In this document: positions 47,481 to 55,114 of the stretch, piece by piece
Layout: each line of letters starts with the position of its first letter
Numbering within the stretch: position 1 is the first letter of the stretch
Assembly: GCA_020633235.1 (NCBI GenBank)
Contig: JACKEA010000006.1
Coordinates: 709,199-773,198 of the forward strand
Source: Polyangiaceae bacterium
Lineage (GTDB): Bacteria; Myxococcota_A; Polyangia; Polyangiales; Polyangiaceae
Length of the DNA: 64,000 nucleotides
Direction of reading: 5' to 3'
The notes under the pieces: generated by a model
What the model saw: only the letters and a program-made list of their open reading frames with translations
Database searches by the model: none
Told to the model about the DNA's origin: nothing
Translations under genes and position numbers: made by a program

Positions 47481-49343
47481 TCAGAGGAAAGCCCTTGTTT
47501 TCAGCAGGTTCAGCAACGTTCCTGCAATCTGCTCGGAGTCTTGCCCAGCGCTTTCGACCGTTGCATCCGCCTGCTCGGGCGCCTCGTGCTCGAGCGGTCC
47601 GTGGCTTTGGTCATAGCTGCCCCGGGAGTCGCGCTGGCGACAGACCTCTGTAGGGGTATTTACCCACACCTCGACGAAGCGACGAGTTCCGACGCGCTCC
47701 CGAACGGCGGCACGGTCGCTCGCTCGGGGCGAGCCGAACGCGAAAATCGCGACCAGCCCAGCGTCCGCCAGGCGCTGGGCGAGCTCGGGCGCGTGGGGCG
47801 GACTCGCCCCGCGCACGCTGGGCGTTAGCGTCGCGCCGTCGTCGGGATCCACGACCACGGCGACATGACCGTGATCGAAGAGCTCCCGTTCCAAGGCGTA
47901 GGCAATCGCGCTCTTGCCTGCAGCGGGCAACCCCGTGAGCCACACCACGCCGCCGCGTTGGCCAAGCCGCTGTTGGCGCTCCTCGGCGCTCACCCGTCCC
48001 GTGGGCAGTCCGCCGCGCGCTTCCGGCTCGTGCGCTTCGGGCTCGTCCGTGACGATCATGCCGGCCGCTACGGTGTCATTGGTCAGCGCGTCGATCAGGA
48101 CGAACGCGCCGGTGGCGCGGCTGTCGCCGTAGGCGTCCACGAACAGCGGGCGGTGGGCGCTCACGGTGACGCGACCGATGTCGTTCAGCGCGAGGTGGGA
48201 GGCGGGGCGTTGCTCGAGGGTCTCCAGATCCACCGTGTAGCCGACGCTGTCTATCTCCGCCCGAACCGCTTGGGTGGTGTGCTTGAGGACGTAGCTCCGC
48301 CGGAGATCCAGGGAGCGTTCGCTCATCCACACCAACATGGCTTCGAAGCGACGCGTGGGACGGGGCGCCGCCTCCGGATGCACCAGCATGTCGCCGCGGC
48401 TGATGTCGATCTCGTCCGCCAAGCGCACGGAGACGCACATGGGGTGCCGCGCCTCTTCGAGCTCGCCTTCCCATGTGTCGATGCCGACCACGCGGCTCTG
48501 CTTGCCGCTCGGGAGGGCCAAGAGCGTATCCCCAGCACGCAAGGTTCCGGCGGCAATTTGCCCGGCGAAACCCCGGTAGCCGAGGTGCGGGCGCAGCACC
48601 GTCTGCACCGGGTAGCGCAGCGGACCGTCCCGCTCGTCGCTCGCGAGGGGGACGGTTTCGAGGTGCTCGAGCACCGTGGGCCCCACGTACCAGGCGAGCC
48701 GAGGGCTGCGCTCCACCACGTTGTCGCCTACCAGCGCGCTCACCGGGATGAAGGTGATGCCCTCGAAGCCGAGCCCATCGGCAAAGGACAGAAAGCTCTC
48801 GCGGATTTGGTTGAAGACGGATCTGCGGTAGTCGACGAGATCCATCTTGTTCACGCACACGACGAGGTGCGGAATGCCCAGTAACGCCGCTATGAAGGCG
48901 TGACGCCGGGATTGCTGCAACACGCCGAGCCGAGCGTCAATCAAGATGACGGCCAGATCCGCCGTGGACGCCCCCGTCGCCATGTTGCGGGTGTACTGAA
49001 CGTGCCCGGGGGTATCCGCGATGATGAACTTGCGCCGGTCCGTGGAGAAGTATCGGTAGGCGACGTCGATCGTGATGCCTTGCTCCCGCTCGGCCTTCAG
49101 CCCGTCCGTGAACAGCGAGAAGTCGATCTCGCTGCCCTCCTGCTTGGAGGCTCGCCGCACGGCGCTGAGCTGGTCCTCGTAGATCCCGTGGGTGTCGTGT
49201 AACAGCCGCCCGATCAACGTGGACTTGCCGTCGTCCACCGACCCGACGGCGACGAATCGCAGGAGCTCCTTGGTCTCGTGCCGATGCAGATAGGCGCTGA
49301 TGTCCTTCTGGATCAGCTCGCGTTCACTGTCGTCCACTCGCAT
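47481..49343 (-). CDS. cysN: sulfate adenylyltransferase large subunit with degenerate APS-kinase tail
   Basis: 620 residues. Residues about 1-440 are CysN, an EF-Tu-like GTPase: LRFVAVGSVDDGKSTLIGRL (G1), FIIADTPGHVQYTRNMATGA (G3), CVNKMDLVDY (G4), then beta barrels. With CysD it makes APS from ATP and sulfate, with GTP hydrolysis driving it. Residues about 455-620 derive from APS kinase (CysC): GVVWLTGLPAAGKSAIAYAL keeps the P loop. The LDGDNxR motif is replaced by VVVDPDDGATLT, the FSxxDRxENIRR helix is missing and RDxKGLY is reduced to RDSRGSY. The tail is probably inactive as a kinase. Starts 7 bp after cysD. Confidence 0.92.
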   Translation of the reverse strand: MRVDDSERELIQKDISAYLHRHETKELLRFVAVGSVDDGKSTLIGRLLHDTHGIYEDQLSAVRRASKQEGSEIDFSLFTDGLKAEREQGITIDVAYRYFSTDRRKFIIADTPGHVQYTRNMATGASTADLAVILIDARLGVLQQSRRHAFIAALLGIPHLVVCVNKMDLVDYRRSVFNQIRESFLSFADGLGFEGITFIPVSALVGDNVVERSPRLAWYVGPTVLEHLETVPLASDERDGPLRYPVQTVLRPHLGYRGFAGQIAAGTLRAGDTLLALPSGKQSRVVGIDTWEGELEEARHPMCVSVRLADEIDISRGDMLVHPEAAPRPTRRFEAMLVWMSERSLDLRRSYVLKHTTQAVRAEIDSVGYTVDLETLEQRPASHLALNDIGRVTVSAHRPLFVDAYGDSRATGAFVLIDALTNDTVAAGMIVTDEPEAHEPEARGGLPTGRVSAEERQQRLGQRGGVVWLTGLPAAGKSAIAYALERELFDHGHVAVVVDPDDGATLTPSVRGASPPHAPELAQRLADAGLVAIFAFGSPRASDRAAVRERVGTRRFVEVWVNTPTEVCRQRDSRGSYDQSHGPLEHEAPEQADATVESAGQDSEQIAGTLLNLLKTRAFL

Positions 49344-49350
49344 GGCCGGC

Positions 49351-50313
49351 TCAGAAGTAGCCCTCGCGCTTCTTCATCTCCATGGAGCCTTCTTCGTCGA
49401 AGTCGATCAGCCGACCCTGGCGCTCGGAGTGCGTGGCCAAGAGCATTTCTTGAATGATTTCGGGGAGTGTCGTGGCGTGGGAGCGCATGGCGCCGGTGAG
49501 CGGGTAGCAGCCCAGGGTGCGGAAGCGCACGTGCTCGAGGCGCGGTTTCTCCTTCGGTCGGAGTCGCATTCTTTCGTCGTCCACCATCACCAACGTGCCA
49601 TCGCGTTCCACGACCGGACGCGGGGCGGAGTAGTACAGCGGAACGATCGGGATCTTCTCCAAGTGGATGTAGAGCCAGATGTCGAGCTCGGTCCAGTTGG
49701 AGAGCGGGAACACGCGCACGCTCTCGCCCTTCGTGATCTTCCCGTTGTACAGGTTCCAGAGCTCGGGCCGTTGGTTCTTCGGATCCCACTGCCCGAATCG
49801 ATCTCGGAACGAGTAGATGCGCTCCTTGGCTCGGGAACGCTCTTCGTCTCGGCGCGCACCACCGAAGGCCGCGTCGAAGCCACCCGCGCTGAGCGCTTGC
49901 AACAGCGCCTGCGTCTTCATGATGGTGGTGTACTTCTGGCTGCCGTGGTCGAACGGATTGATGCCTTGCTCCGCACCTTCGCGATTGGTGTGGACGATGA
50001 GATCGAGCCCCAGCTCCTTGGCCGTGTGGTCACGGAACTCGATCATCTCCCGGAACTTCCAGGTGGTGTCGATGTGCAGGAGCGGGAACGGAAGCTTGCC
50101 GGGGTGAAACGCCTTCTGCGCGAGGCGCAGCATCACGCTCGAGTCCTTGCCGATGCTGTACATCATCACCGGTCGGCTGAACTCCGCTGCGGCCTCCCTC
50201 AGGATGAAAATGCTCTCCGCCTCGAGCTGCTTCAAATGGCTGAGCCGCCCCGCGACGAGACCGGCTCGTCGCGGGGGCTCGGCTTCAGGGGTGGGGAGTG
50301 TGGGCATCGCCAC
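49351..50313 (-). CDS. cysD: sulfate adenylyltransferase small subunit
   Basis: 320 residues, PP-loop ATPase: HLKQLEAESIFILREAAAEF, VMMYSIGKDSSVMLRLAQKA (SxGKDS motif), FPLLHIDTTWKFREMIEFRD, GFDAAFGGARRDEERSRAKE and NWTELDIWLYIHLEKIPIVP. Family length. It forms the catalytic ATP sulfurylase with CysN for sulfate assimilation. First gene of the cysD-cysN unit, preceded by a 42-bp AT-rich inverted-repeat operator. A second Met at residue 3 could be the start. Confidence 0.95.
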   Translation of the reverse strand: MAMPTLPTPEAEPPRRAGLVAGRLSHLKQLEAESIFILREAAAEFSRPVMMYSIGKDSSVMLRLAQKAFHPGKLPFPLLHIDTTWKFREMIEFRDHTAKELGLDLIVHTNREGAEQGINPFDHGSQKYTTIMKTQALLQALSAGGFDAAFGGARRDEERSRAKERIYSFRDRFGQWDPKNQRPELWNLYNGKITKGESVRVFPLSNWTELDIWLYIHLEKIPIVPLYYSAPRPVVERDGTLVMVDDERMRLRPKEKPRLEHVRFRTLGCYPLTGAMRSHATTLPEIIQEMLLATHSERQGRLIDFDEEGSMEMKKREGYF

Positions 50314-50335
50314 GAGGTGTATTTAGCACTTTTCC

Positions 50336-50377
50336 ACTCGGAATTATGGATAATTAAATAAAGTAATAATTCCGAAT
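50336..50377. promoter_or_regulatory. AT-rich inverted-repeat operator upstream of cysD
   Basis: ACTCGGAATTAT (50336-50347) and ATAATTCCGAAT (50366-50377) are inverted copies matching at 11 of 12 positions, 18 bp apart, in a strongly AT-rich island. The ATTCCGAAT-type half-sites resemble sites of Rrf2-family (CymR/IscR-like) sulfur regulators; that link is inference. It lies 23 bp upstream of the cysD start. Confidence 0.65.
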
Positions 50378-50482
50378 TGTTGTGTTCCCAGACCGTGGTT
50401 CCGCGGGTGGCCAACAAGACCTTGATGCTGGTCCGGCGCGGAACCTCGCGGTGCCCCTGCCCGGCAGTGATACGACCGAGCC

Positions 50483-50998
50483 ATGGAACCGAGCGTGGGT
50501 TCGGCGCCGAGGTCCACGGGGATCACCGTGCTCGGCGTGGTCATGATCGTGTTCGGCGGACTGGGGCTGCTCAGTGCTCCGACCACCTTGCTCAGCCGTG
50601 AGCTCGGTCGGCAAACGGGCTCGGGTCGCATCCAAGAGCTGATGTGGTCCGGCGGCTTCGGTGTTTGGATGATGCTCTCTCTGGGCATCGGCACGGTGAT
50701 GGCGGCGTTGCTGCTGGCCAGCGGCATCGGCGTCCTGAAGCGGCGTGCGTGGGCCCGAAAGACGACCATCGCGTACGGGATTGCCGGCATCGCCTTCGGC
50801 GTGATCGGACAGCTCGTGAACATCCTGTTCCTGTACCCGAAGCTCGCGGCCTTCGAAGGTGGCACCGCCGCGGAGCGTGGGGGCGCCGTCGGCGGCATGG
50901 TCGGGGGTGTCGTCGGTGGCTTGTTCGGGATGGTGCTGCCCATCCTGCTCCTGATAGTGATGACGCGCGAGACGGTGAAGGCGGAGGTTTGCGAGTGA
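50483..50998 (+). CDS. four-helix membrane protein
   Basis: 171 residues with four membrane segments: LGVVMIVFGGLGLLSAP, WMMLSLGIGTVMAALLLASG, IAYGIAGIAFGVIGQLVN and VGGVVGGLFGMVLPILLL, the third and fourth Gly-rich. No named family, though the pattern is common in small bacterial membrane proteins. It overlaps the following Tudor-repeat gene by 4 bp (GTGA), which couples the two and suggests a joint, unknown function. Divergent from cysD; about 170 bp between them include the AT-rich operator. Confidence 0.7.
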   Translation: MEPSVGSAPRSTGITVLGVVMIVFGGLGLLSAPTTLLSRELGRQTGSGRIQELMWSGGFGVWMMLSLGIGTVMAALLLASGIGVLKRRAWARKTTIAYGIAGIAFGVIGQLVNILFLYPKLAAFEGGTAAERGGAVGGMVGGVVGGLFGMVLPILLLIVMTRETVKAEVCE

Positions 50999-51948
50999 GT
51001 GACGAGATCAGCGTGAAGCGTCTGGAGCCCGTAACGGACGAGCTCGCCCTTCGGCGCGGACGAGTAGTGGCCGAGGCACTGCTTCCCGGCGTCACCATGG
51101 ACAAGCAGGCCGACCCGAGCCTGGGCACCTTCCACGGCGCAGAGCTGTGGCGAGTGGAGAAGAACGGACAGCCGCTGTTCGACGTCTGGATTGGCGCGCT
51201 GCCGCGGGGGGTGGTGTTCGAGCCCGGCACGGAGCAGGCGGTCGGGCAGCTGTTCGACGGACAGGCAGGCGATTTCGAGGGGATTTGTCGGGCGGCGGTG
51301 GAAGCCGAGGGGCTCCTGGGGCGCTGGGCCCGCCGCGCCTTTGCGTTGGCCGAAGCCGCCGAGGCGAGCATCGTCGAGCAACCGCCGCCAGACGAGATGC
51401 TCGATGCGCTGCCTGCGGCGGGAACCTTCGTCCACGTGAAATGGAAGAAGCGCTGGTGGCCCGCTCAGGTGCAGAGCGTCGCCGAAGACAGCTGCCGTGT
51501 TCACTACGATGGTTGGGAAGCGAACTGGGACGAGTACGTCCCGCTCGACCGAATGTGCCGTGCCCCTCAGCGTGTGGATGGCGTGGCCGTGGGGGACGCC
51601 GTGAGCGTCGACTACCGCGGGGCATGGTACGCGGCGACGGTGCTCGCCGTGCAGCCGGACGGACGCCTGCGCATCCACTACGACGGTTGGGATGCGAGCT
51701 GGGACGAAGACGTCGTGCCGTCCCGCGTGAAGCTCGGCGCGCCGGATGCCCCTGACGCCGGCGCGCTGCCCGGCACGCCGCTGAGCGGCGATCTCGAGGC
51801 CGGCGCGAGCGTGTACATCGAATACGACGGCGCCTGGTACGGCGGCACCGTGCTCGCGCGCAACGGACAGCTGTATCGGATCCACTATGACGACTGGGAT
51901 TCGAGCTGGGACGAAGACGTCCCTACGGCGCGGCTAAGAGGTCGTTAG
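50995..51948 (+). CDS. protein with three tandem Tudor/Agenet-like repeats
   Basis: 317 residues from a GTG at 50995 (GTGA overlap). N-terminal about 135 residues are of unknown fold (RRGRVVAEALLPGVTMDKQA). Three repeats of about 45-50 residues follow: the first near 148-195 (HVKWKKRWWPAQV then HYDGWEANWDEYVP), the second near 200-245 (VDYRGAWYAATV then HYDGWDASWDEDVV) and the third near 265-312 (IEYDGAWYGGTV then HYDDWDSSWDEDVP). The W-Y-x-x-x-V and HYDxWDxxWDE pattern is that of Tudor-knot/Agenet barrels, which bind peptides or nucleic acid. Cytoplasmic, no signal peptide. Its end overlaps the convergent aat gene by 15 bp. Confidence 0.8.
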   Translation: MSDEISVKRLEPVTDELALRRGRVVAEALLPGVTMDKQADPSLGTFHGAELWRVEKNGQPLFDVWIGALPRGVVFEPGTEQAVGQLFDGQAGDFEGICRAAVEAEGLLGRWARRAFALAEAAEASIVEQPPPDEMLDALPAAGTFVHVKWKKRWWPAQVQSVAEDSCRVHYDGWEANWDEYVPLDRMCRAPQRVDGVAVGDAVSVDYRGAWYAATVLAVQPDGRLRIHYDGWDASWDEDVVPSRVKLGAPDAPDAGALPGTPLSGDLEAGASVYIEYDGAWYGGTVLARNGQLYRIHYDDWDSSWDEDVPTARLRGR

Positions 51949-52635
51949 GTCGGCGCGCCGGCGCACCGCGGCGGCGAGACGGCTGAGGTACTCGTGGCGC
52001 GAGATCTCGAAGGCGCCCATGCTGGCCAGGTGCTCGGTCAGAAACTGCACGTCGAACAGCTCGATTCCGGCTGAAAAGCAGGCGTTGACGGCGCCGATGA
52101 GGGCGACTTTGGAAGCGTTGGTTTCACGGTGGAACATGCTCTCCGCGGCGAACAGGCCCCCTCGTTGCACGCCGTACAGCCCACCAACGAGGCGGCCCTC
52201 GAGGAACACTTCGAAGCTGTGGGCATCACCCCGCTCGTGGAGCGCGCGGTAGGCGTCCACCATTTCCGGCAAGATCCATGTGCCACCGCTGCGACCCCGA
52301 CCGCACTCCATCATCACCGTCTCGAAGAGCGTGTTCCGTCGAAGCTCGAAACGGCGGGAGCCCAGCACGCGTCGCATGCTGCGCGAAACGTGGAGCGACC
52401 CCGGGTCGACGATCGCTCGCGGATCCGGGCTCCACCACAACGGTGGCAGCCCCACGTCGTACCAGGGGAAAATGCCGCTCTCGTAGGCCAGCCGCAGGCG
52501 CTCGACCGATAGATCTCCGCCAACGGCAACCAGGCCCTCTTCGTCCGTTGCTTCGGGATCCGGAAAAAAGAGAGGACCGCCAGGAACGATCAACAGTGGT
52601 CGAGCTCTTCGCCCCACGCCCCGAAGATAGAACAA
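51934..52635 (-). CDS. aat: leucyl/phenylalanyl-tRNA-protein transferase
   Basis: 233 residues: FFPDPEATDEEGLVAVGGDL, LRLAYESGIFPWYDVGLPPL, LWWSPDPRAIVDPGSLHVSR, GTWILPEMVDAYRALHERGD, GGLYGVQRGGLFAAESMFHR and DVQFLTEHLASMGAFEISR are all Aat signatures. The enzyme adds Leu or Phe from aminoacyl-tRNA to proteins with N-terminal Lys/Arg, marking them for ClpSAP. The usual GES of the active loop is AES here. It starts 6 bp after the carH-like gene, so it is the last gene of the carotenoid operon, an unusual setting. Confidence 0.93.
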   Translation of the reverse strand: MFYLRGVGRRARPLLIVPGGPLFFPDPEATDEEGLVAVGGDLSVERLRLAYESGIFPWYDVGLPPLWWSPDPRAIVDPGSLHVSRSMRRVLGSRRFELRRNTLFETVMMECGRGRSGGTWILPEMVDAYRALHERGDAHSFEVFLEGRLVGGLYGVQRGGLFAAESMFHRETNASKVALIGAVNACFSAGIELFDVQFLTEHLASMGAFEISRHEYLSRLAAAVRRRADLTTS

Positions 52636-52641
52636 CTCCCC

Positions 52642-53544
52642 TCAGCTCGACAGTCTGCGTTCCAGCTCGTCCAGACTATCGACCCGCTCCATGCCTCGGG
52701 GTAGCGCCTCCGAAGGGGGAGCGGCGCGCCCGCCGAGCAACACTCGCGTGCTGGCGGGCAGCGCTCGGGCGAGCTCGACGAGCTCGTCCGAGAGCGAAGA
52801 ATCGTCGTCCGAAACGCAGGACAGCAGCACCAACTCCGCCCCCGACAGCTTGGCCGCGTTGGCAATCTCCGCGGCGGGGAGGCTGGGGCCGAGATACACC
52901 GTCCGGCAGCCGCGGATGGCTGCGACCACGGCCGCCATCAGAGCGCCGAGCTCGTGCAGCTCTCCCGCCGGGGTGGTGGCGATCACCGTACGACGAGCGA
53001 AGGCTCTGCTCGAGTGAGAACGGAGCAGCGCGCCGATGTGATCGCGAACCAGCGTGGATGCCACGTGCTCTTGCGCGACGCACAGCGTGCCTTGCTCCCA
53101 GAGCTGGCCGACGGAGCGAAGGACGGGAACGATGACGTCACGGATGAAGCGCCCTGGACCCAAGCTGGAGCTGGCGCGAGCCAGCACGCGCTCCGCGCCC
53201 TCCAAGTCCATCGCCTCTATGGCGTCCACATAGCGCCGCGCGATCTCGTCGGCGGGTACACCGGTGACTGGCACCGCGCGGTGCTCGTTCAGCATGCGAC
53301 TCAAGTCCGACGCGGCGAGATTCGCCAGGTCGCTGATGGCGTAGCCGTAGCCGATCAGCGCCTTGAGCAGTCGCACGCGATCGACGTCTGCATCCGTGTA
53401 CAGCCGATCTCCCGCCGGGGTGCGGACGGGCTGCAGCGTTCCGTAGCGCCGCTCCCACGCTCGAAGGGCGTGGGTGGACACGCCCGTCATACGCGCCACG
53501 GCTCCGATTCGGTAGCGCGCATCGGAAGGGGGCAGGGTGGTCAT
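52642..53544 (-). CDS. CarA/CarH-like MerR regulator with B12-binding domain
   Basis: 300 residues. MerR winged helix at 10-78 (YRIGAVARMTGVSTHALRAW, ERRYGTLQPVRTPAGDRLYT). A four-helix cap domain (about 98-175) contains the W-x9-EH motif (W149, E159, H160) that distinguishes adenosylcobalamin light sensors. The Rossmann B12 domain at 185-300 carries E195-L-H197-E-L-G200, the ExHxxG cobalamin-ligand motif. All features needed for a CarH-type photoreceptor are present. Such proteins repress carotenoid genes in the dark and release DNA when light breaks the Co-C bond. It is sixth in the operon it presumably controls, with 6 bp gaps on both sides. Confidence 0.93.
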   Translation of the reverse strand: MTTLPPSDARYRIGAVARMTGVSTHALRAWERRYGTLQPVRTPAGDRLYTDADVDRVRLLKALIGYGYAISDLANLAASDLSRMLNEHRAVPVTGVPADEIARRYVDAIEAMDLEGAERVLARASSSLGPGRFIRDVIVPVLRSVGQLWEQGTLCVAQEHVASTLVRDHIGALLRSHSSRAFARRTVIATTPAGELHELGALMAAVVAAIRGCRTVYLGPSLPAAEIANAAKLSGAELVLLSCVSDDDSSLSDELVELARALPASTRVLLGGRAAPPSEALPRGMERVDSLDELERRLSS

Positions 53545-53550
53545 GGGCGT

Positions 53551-54165
53551 TCAACCTGGCAGGTGCGGCAGTGTTTCGGCGACCCCCGGGTAGCCCGCGA
53601 AGAACCAACACCACCAGCCCAACATCATGATGCCATGCCCCGTGAGGATGCCGACGTGGCTCCACATCTCCACCCGGTCCGCGTACTTTCGCACGTAGCG
53701 GCGCCAATGGAAGGCCTCGTCCACCAGGCTGTAGACGAACGATAGGACCGTCAGCACCATCGCGGGGATCCAGAGGGCATGGGGGCGACTGTAGGCGGCG
53801 CACAGCAGCACGGAGCTACCGATGCCGCAGAAGATGGTGATGGCGTGGACCAGGCCTTCGGCGCCGCTGATCTCTTGCTTGTAAACGGTGCGGTGGCCGA
53901 TGGTGTCGACGGCGATGCTCACGGAGAAGATCACGGCGCCGACCGGCACGAGCCAAGCTTCCGCCGGGAAGCGCACGCCATGCACGTGGCCCACCACCAA
54001 GAAGCCTCCGGTGGACAGCACCAGTCCCAGCATCAGGCCGACCCAGGAGACGTAGACGGTCCAATCCGTGCGATCGAACTCGCGGATGCGTCCGACGTAC
54101 ACCAGGACCTCGTGGAGGAAGCCCGTGCGCGGGTGCTCGAAGCGTTCAGAGGCCAGGGACGTCAT
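53551..54165 (-). CDS. membrane protein of the carotenoid operon, His/Glu-rich
   Basis: 204 residues, about five membrane helices: VYVSWVGLMLGLVLSTGGFL, LVPVGAVIFSVSIAV, HAITIFCGIGSSVLLCAA, LWIPAMVLTVLSFVYSLV and VGILTGHGIMMLGWWCWFF. Conserved-looking polar residues lie at helix ends: GHVHG, DTIGHRTVYKQE, DEAFHWRRY and EMWSHVGILTGH. These could be metal ligands, making a carotenoid-modifying membrane enzyme possible, but the HxxxH/HxxHH clusters of known hydroxylases are absent and no family is recognised. It overlaps crtB by 20 bp and precedes the carH-like gene by 6 bp. Confidence 0.78.
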   Translation of the reverse strand: MTSLASERFEHPRTGFLHEVLVYVGRIREFDRTDWTVYVSWVGLMLGLVLSTGGFLVVGHVHGVRFPAEAWLVPVGAVIFSVSIAVDTIGHRTVYKQEISGAEGLVHAITIFCGIGSSVLLCAAYSRPHALWIPAMVLTVLSFVYSLVDEAFHWRRYVRKYADRVEMWSHVGILTGHGIMMLGWWCWFFAGYPGVAETLPHLPG

Positions 54166-55114
54166 CGGGATACTGCACTACGGTAGTTGGAAGGGTGGGG
54201 GGTGAGGGGCGGAGAATGCGCCGGGGCAGCTCCCGACCTTCTGCGAGGAGGGCTCGAGCGACGAGCAGCGCCTTTCGCCAGCGGGGCACCACCGCGCGGG
54301 GAGCGACGGGATCGTGCCCACGCCGTTCAACCACGCGGCCGATGTCGGAGTACACGAGCCGCGCGGTACGAATGGAGAGCGCCGACGAGAAGCCCAAAGC
54401 GGGGAGCCCGGCGTCGCCGCTCTGGTAGTAGCGCTCCGCCAGAGCCAGCAGGCCGCGGGTCGCGTGGGCGCAGGCGTCTCGCGCGCTCTGGGTCAACGGC
54501 TGGCCGGGCCGGAGCTGGGTTCGAAGCAGCTCCGCGGGCAAATACAGCCGCCCGCGCTGCCAGTCCTCCAGCACGTCGCGACTGATGTTCGTGAGCTGCA
54601 TGGCCATGCCGAGATGGGCGGCATGCACCAGGGCGCGATCGTCCCTCACACCGAGCACGTGACACATCATCAGGCCGACGGTGCCGGCCACTCGATAGCA
54701 GTACTGCAGGAGCTGCTCCGTCGTTCGGTAGTCCGTCCCCTGGGCGTCCATCTCCATGCCCGCCAAGAGCTCTGACGGGTACTCGACGGGGATTTGGCGC
54801 TCGAGCACCACCCGCTGGAAGGCAGCCAGGGTGATGTCGGACTGCGCGCGTCCTGCATAGATGCACGCCAGCTCCGTGCGTAGGCGCGCGACCGCGTCGC
54901 CCTGGGCGCCTTGCGGCACCAGGTCGACGGCGTCGTCCACGCGGCGGCACCAGGCGTACAGCGTCGCCGCGTCGGTGCGAGCCGCGGACGGCAACATCGT
55001 GGAAGCCAGCGCGAAGCTCCGGCTGCCTGCGCGCAGCGTCCGCAGACACGTGACGCGGGCGTCCTCGTCGCGTGGGGCGAGCATCGGCAGCTCCCGCGGC
55101 CAGGAAGACGTCAC
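54146..55114 (-). CDS. crtB: phytoene synthase
   Basis: 322 residues from a GTG at 55114 overlapping the crtI stop (GTGA). Squalene/phytoene synthase family: FALASTMLPSAARTDAATLY, AWCRRVDDAVDLVP (first Asp-rich DDxxD-like motif, D-D-A-V-D), YCYRVAGTVGLMMCHVLGV, HLGMAMQLTNISRDVLEDWQ (second motif, R-D-V-L-E-D) and GRLYLPAELL. It condenses two GGPP to phytoene. A longer open frame to 55696 lies inside crtI and is rejected. Confidence 0.95.
   Translation of the reverse strand: MTSSWPRELPMLAPRDEDARVTCLRTLRAGSRSFALASTMLPSAARTDAATLYAWCRRVDDAVDLVPQGAQGDAVARLRTELACIYAGRAQSDITLAAFQRVVLERQIPVEYPSELLAGMEMDAQGTDYRTTEQLLQYCYRVAGTVGLMMCHVLGVRDDRALVHAAHLGMAMQLTNISRDVLEDWQRGRLYLPAELLRTQLRPGQPLTQSARDACAHATRGLLALAERYYQSGDAGLPALGFSSALSIRTARLVYSDIGRVVERRGHDPVAPRAVVPRWRKALLVARALLAEGRELPRRILRPSPPTLPTTVVQYPDDVPGL

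Noticed and set aside
53551..54165. CarF (plasmanylethanolamine desaturase) identity for the crt-operon membrane protein
   Set aside because: Length, helix layout and His motifs do not fit the TMEM189/CarF pattern.
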